Shown here: positions 5,291 through 7,888 of the stretch, piece by piece
Position numbering within the stretch: the stretch's first letter is position 1
Layout: each line of letters begins with the position of its first letter
Source of the DNA: Crocinitomicaceae bacterium
GTDB lineage: Bacteria > Bacteroidota > Bacteroidia > Flavobacteriales_D > Crocinitomicaceae
DNA: 7,888 nt
Direction: 5' to 3'
Assembly (NCBI GenBank): GCA_002696025.1
Contig: NZQU01000050.1
Span: 1 to 7,888, forward strand
Notes under the pieces: generated by a model
The model's database searches: none
What the model was told of the DNA's origin: nothing
What the model saw: the letters and a program-made list of their open reading frames with translations, nothing else
Program-made: the position numbers and the translations under genes

Positions 5291-6069
5291 ATTAATTTAT
5301 CTCTAATGGATTTAATATAAGGGATTGCTTTGATTATTCTTGAGCCATACCAAGAAAACATTTCTCCATCAACTAAAATAACTTGAGAATTGGGGAACTT
5401 ATTCCTGTATTTTTGAATGTGTTTCTTTTTAAAAGGGTAGGGTTCTGAGCTTAAAAAGATACAGTCGGGCTTCTGTATATCAACATCCTTTAAATTTGGG
5501 TATCGATTTGTATCACAAGCATTATTTATATTGATTAAACGCATTATAGAGTCAATGTATGTTTTTTTTCCAGCGACCATTGTAGGATTATCCCAAATGA
5601 CATAAAGAGCTTTCTTGATGGGTGATTTAGAAAAATGATCTAGATCTATTAATTCTTCTTTAATTGAATTAATTATTTTTTGAGTTTGTTTTTCTTTATC
5701 ACATATTTTTCCAATACATTCAATCATTTTTAAAGAGTCTGTAATATTGTAAATATCACTCATCCAAACCGAATGGTTTTTTGAAAGCCATTCAATATCT
5801 TCTTGCTTGTTTTCTTCTTTATTTCCAATGATTAAATCAGGATTTAATTTTGATATTTTATCTAGATTTAACTTCTTAGTGCCTCCAATAATTTCTTTCT
5901 TTTTTCTCCATTCTTTAGGATGCACACAAAACTTTGTAATAGCGATGGTTTCTTTTTCTAAACCAAGAGAAAAGAGCAATTCAGTTTGAGATGGAACCAA
6001 TGAAATTATTCTTTTAGGCTTTCCCTTAAGAATCACCTCTCTTTTCATTTGGTCTATAAATGTTTTCAT
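5287..6069 (-). CDS. BtuF-like helical-backbone metal receptor lacking a signal peptide
   Basis: A member of the periplasmic-binding-protein class with a helical backbone, related to cobalamin/siderophore receptors such as BtuF. Visible motifs, numbered from the ATG at 6069, are KPKRIISLVPSQTELLFSLG (17-36), ITKFCVHPKEWR (42-53), GGTKKLNLDKISKLNPDLII (62-81), ALYVIWDNPTMVAGKKTYID, then KPDCIFLSSEPYPF and DGEMFSWYGSRIIKA near the C-terminus. The first residues (MKTFIDQMKREV) are charged and there is no hydrophobic leader or lipobox, so the protein as written should stay in the cytoplasm. A TTG six bases upstream (6075) would add Met-Gln and would abut the CBS gene stop; I prefer the ATG, 6 nt after that stop. 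Length (260) is typical. Immediate linkage to the CBS gene implies co-transcription. No permease or ATPase is nearby. Ligand (cobalamin, other corrinoid or none) is unresolved. Confidence 0.83.
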   Translation of the reverse strand: MKTFIDQMKREVILKGKPKRIISLVPSQTELLFSLGLEKETIAITKFCVHPKEWRKKKEIIGGTKKLNLDKISKLNPDLIIGNKEENKQEDIEWLSKNHSVWMSDIYNITDSLKMIECIGKICDKEKQTQKIINSIKEELIDLDHFSKSPIKKALYVIWDNPTMVAGKKTYIDSIMRLININNACDTNRYPNLKDVDIQKPDCIFLSSEPYPFKKKHIQKYRNKFPNSQVILVDGEMFSWYGSRIIKAIPYIKSIRDKLI

Positions 6070-6075
6070 TTGCAA

Positions 6076-7437
6076 TTATGACATTGCTTGAATAATGTCA
6101 TATCGTGTAATGATGTGTTTATTTCCATTTGACAATTCAACAAGTGCTGCAGATGTATCTTTGTCGATTAATTTACAAAGTTCATCTATGCTTGTTTTTT
6201 CATCAACCATAGGAAAAGGAGCTTGCATAATTGAAGAAATAGGTGTGTCTTTTAATTCGGGCTTTTCAACAAGCAGTTCATACATGTGACGGTCATCAAC
6301 AGAACCAACATTCTCTCCTTCTTTCATTACAGGTATTTGAGAAATACCAAACTTCCTCATTTTAGATATTGCATGAGAAACAAGTTCTTCAGCAAATAAA
6401 GTAACCAATGGCTTGTCTTTATGATTTTTGATTAAATCACCAGCGCAAATAATTTTTTCATCTAAGAACCCCCTTTCTCTCATCCAATCATCATTGTACA
6501 TTTTTCCAACATATCTACTTCCAGAGTCATGAAGAAGAACCACAACAACATCATCGCTTTTAAAGTGGTGTTTAAGCTGAATCAATCCCTTAACAGCAGC
6601 ACCACAGGAGTTGCCGGCAAAAATACCTTCCTCTAAAGCCATTTTTCTTGTGTATACAGCAGCATCTTTATCTGTTACTTTTTCAAACCCATCAATTATT
6701 TCAAAATTGACATTTTCAGGCAAAATATCTTCTCCAATTCCTTCTGTTATATAAGAGTATATTTCATTCTCATCAAAAATTCCTGTTTCATGGTATTTTT
6801 TAAAAACGGATCCATAGGTGTCGATTCCCCATATTTTAATAGCTGGATTTTTTTCTTTTAAATATTTACCTACACCAGATATCGTTCCCCCAGTTCCAAC
6901 ACCTACCACAAAGTGTGTTATTTTCCCATCTGTTTGATCCCAGATTTCAGGTCCAGTTTGCTCATAGTGAGCAATTGCATTTGAAGGATTGTCATATTGA
7001 TTGACGTACCAAGAGTTTGGAGTTTCCTCAGCTATTCTTTTTGACGTCGAATAATATGATCTTGGGTCTTCAGGAGCTACGTCTGTTGGACAAACAATAA
7101 CTTCAGCACCAACTGCTCTAAGAATATCAAATTTTTCTTTTGATTGTTTATCTGTAGAAACACAAATTAATTTATATCCTTTAACAATTGCTGCTAGAGC
7201 CAATCCCATCCCAGTATTACCAGAAGTTCCTTCAACGATGGTGCCTCCTGGTTGAAGTCTTCCATCAGCTTCTGCATCTTCTACCATTTTAACTGCCATT
7301 CTATCTTTTACGGAGCTGCCTGGGTTGAAATACTCAACTTTTGCCAAAACGGTAGCATCAACATCTTTGGTTACCTTATTTAATTTAACCAATGGAGTAT
7401 TTCCAATTGTTTCGAGAATGTTATTAAATACTTTCAT
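6076..7437 (-). CDS. Cystathionine beta-synthase (PLP enzyme with C-terminal CBS domain pair)
   Basis: A fold-type II PLP enzyme predicted to condense serine (or O-acetylserine) with homocysteine to cystathionine. A cysteine synthase activity cannot be excluded. The catalytic domain spans about 1-330: ETIGNTPLVKLN (9-20), PLP lysine Lys44 in NPGSSVKDRM (38-47), the substrate loop TSGNTG (71-76), the phosphate cup GVGTGGTISG (179-188), and Ser277 in AGNSCGAA for the pyridine nitrogen. HDSGSRYVGKMYNDDWM (303-319) resembles the end of the catalytic core in eukaryotic CBS and bacterial homologues rather than CysK/CysM. Residues about 335-453 form two CBS modules, ending with HIITRYDIIQAMS. These suggest allosteric control by an adenosyl ligand, although the human binding site cannot be checked residue by residue here. 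The 453 residues are full length. The gene begins 11 bp after the glycosyltransferase stop and is followed 6 nt later by the BtuF-like gene. No heme-binding N-terminal extension is present. Confidence 0.93.
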   Translation of the reverse strand: MKVFNNILETIGNTPLVKLNKVTKDVDATVLAKVEYFNPGSSVKDRMAVKMVEDAEADGRLQPGGTIVEGTSGNTGMGLALAAIVKGYKLICVSTDKQSKEKFDILRAVGAEVIVCPTDVAPEDPRSYYSTSKRIAEETPNSWYVNQYDNPSNAIAHYEQTGPEIWDQTDGKITHFVVGVGTGGTISGVGKYLKEKNPAIKIWGIDTYGSVFKKYHETGIFDENEIYSYITEGIGEDILPENVNFEIIDGFEKVTDKDAAVYTRKMALEEGIFAGNSCGAAVKGLIQLKHHFKSDDVVVVLLHDSGSRYVGKMYNDDWMRERGFLDEKIICAGDLIKNHKDKPLVTLFAEELVSHAISKMRKFGISQIPVMKEGENVGSVDDRHMYELLVEKPELKDTPISSIMQAPFPMVDEKTSIDELCKLIDKDTSAALVELSNGNKHIITRYDIIQAMS

Positions 7438-7448
7438 AAATATCTTTA

Positions 7449-7888
7449 TTAAGAATTAGATTTTAATTTTAAAAAAGTGGGTTTTATTAAACCCCACTTT
7501 GTAAGTCTATATTGTAGTGAAACTTTTAAGACACCCAGTCCATATGTTACAGATCTGCTAAAGTTTATTGAAGAGGCCTCTTCAAAATATTTAGTAGGGC
7601 AGGTGACTTCACCTATTTCATATCCAGCATAAAATATTTGAGCCAGCATTTGATTGTCATAAACAAAATCATCTGAATTTCTTTCGATATCAATTTTATC
7701 AAATATTTCTGATGAAAATGCTCTATATCCTGAATGATATTCAGATAACTTTTGACTCATAAGTATATTTTGAGATAGTGTAAGAACCCTATTTGCTAAA
7801 TATTTATATGCAGGCATACCCCCTTTTAAAGCTCCTTTTCCAAGTATTCGTGAGCCCATTGTTACTGGATAAACATCATAGGCAATAA
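7449..7888 (-). CDS. Family 2 glycosyltransferase, C-terminal part (5' end outside window)
   Basis: The C-terminal 145 or so residues of a GT2 (DPM1/WcaA-like) glycosyltransferase. The frame stays open to the right edge: before the first Met at 7859 it reads IAYDVYPVT, so that Met is internal and not the start. Characteristic segments are VTMGSRILGKGALKGGMPAYKY, QNILMSQKLSEYHSGYRAFS (equivalent to the acceptor-loop YHTGYRAFS of homologues), RNSDDFVYDNQMLAQI and CPTKYFEEASSINFSRS, ending in YRLTKWGLIKPTFLKL. The nucleotide-binding and DXD parts lie beyond the window. No C-terminal membrane helices are seen, so it is a soluble or peripheral enzyme, probably using a nucleotide sugar and a polyprenyl phosphate or glycan acceptor. 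It ends 11 bp before the CBS gene. The last codons contain a hairpin-forming inverted repeat (7474-7500). The family is confident; the donor and acceptor are not known. Confidence 0.9.
   Translation of the reverse strand, partial: IAYDVYPVTMGSRILGKGALKGGMPAYKYLANRVLTLSQNILMSQKLSEYHSGYRAFSSEIFDKIDIERNSDDFVYDNQMLAQIFYAGYEIGEVTCPTKYFEEASSINFSRSVTYGLGVLKVSLQYRLTKWGLIKPTFLKLKSNS
7474..7500 (-). terminator. Terminator-like hairpin inside the end of the glycosyltransferase gene
   Basis: AAAGTGGG (7474-7481) pairs perfectly with CCCACTTT (7493-7500). Three further A-T pairs can form if C7492 bulges, leaving a 4-nt loop. On the minus strand the stem is followed directly by three more T (six in a row with the stem) and then an A/T-rich stretch. 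It lies within the last 18 codons of the glycosyltransferase, upstream of the CBS gene start at 7437. It could terminate or attenuate transcription, or it could be a chance result of coding for KPTF. Confidence 0.5.

Noticed and set aside
7449..7859. Glycosyltransferase read as a complete 136-residue protein starting at 7859
   Set aside because: The frame continues to the window edge with residues typical of the family before that Met, so the gene is cut by the window and is not a short protein or a pseudogene.

Overview
The window looks like chromosomal DNA from an AT-rich member of the Bacteroidota, most likely a Flavobacteriia-type, probably aquatic organism. Four things point there. The phosphatidylserine decarboxylase is of the short, single-chain family common in that phylum. 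Secreted proteins have signal peptides whose likely cleavage site precedes Gln (NA|Q, YS|Q, NS|Q). Start codons are preceded by A/T-rich leaders without clear Shine-Dalgarno sequences. The DUF2071, RluF, cystathionine beta-synthase (CBS) and cobalamin-receptor-like proteins all read like flavobacterial versions. No lineage search could be run.

Layout. At the left edge, the 3' part of a psd-like gene lies on the + strand (to 644). It converges on a long run of minus-strand genes that fills the rest of the window, and a symmetrical hairpin at 656-678 separates the two. Read in the direction of transcription (right to left), the minus-strand genes are: the C-terminal part of a family 2 glycosyltransferase (7888-7449, cut by the window edge); a PLP enzyme with C-terminal CBS domains (7437-6076); a BtuF-like helical-backbone receptor without a signal peptide (6069-5287); a secreted YceI-family protein (5225-4710); RluF (4685-3957); a secreted Met-rich protein of unknown function (3915-3460); a DUF2071 protein (3447-2728); a very short phosphoglycosyl transferase (2708-2187); an archaeal-type (type II) GAPDH-like dehydrogenase overlapping it by 17 bp (2203-1187); and a small secreted protein (1071-703). 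Spacing is tight (6 to 61 bp, or overlapping) from 7449 down to 1187. The only longer gap is 1072-1186.

How the genes fit together. Most are housekeeping: PE synthesis, transsulfuration, 23S rRNA modification and envelope or secreted proteins. The part that stands out is 1187-2708. There a polyprenyl-phosphate sugar-1-phosphate transferase is translationally coupled to a dehydrogenase whose motifs (GxGxxG, SCNT, RR, HH, late His) match archaeal phosphorylating GAPDH rather than the bacterial glycolytic type. This suggests a small, possibly acquired glycoconjugate-related module next to the DUF2071 gene. Its substrate cannot be read from the sequence. No rRNA, tRNA, CRISPR array, insertion sequence or integrase was seen, and no gene-free stretch exceeds about 115 bp.
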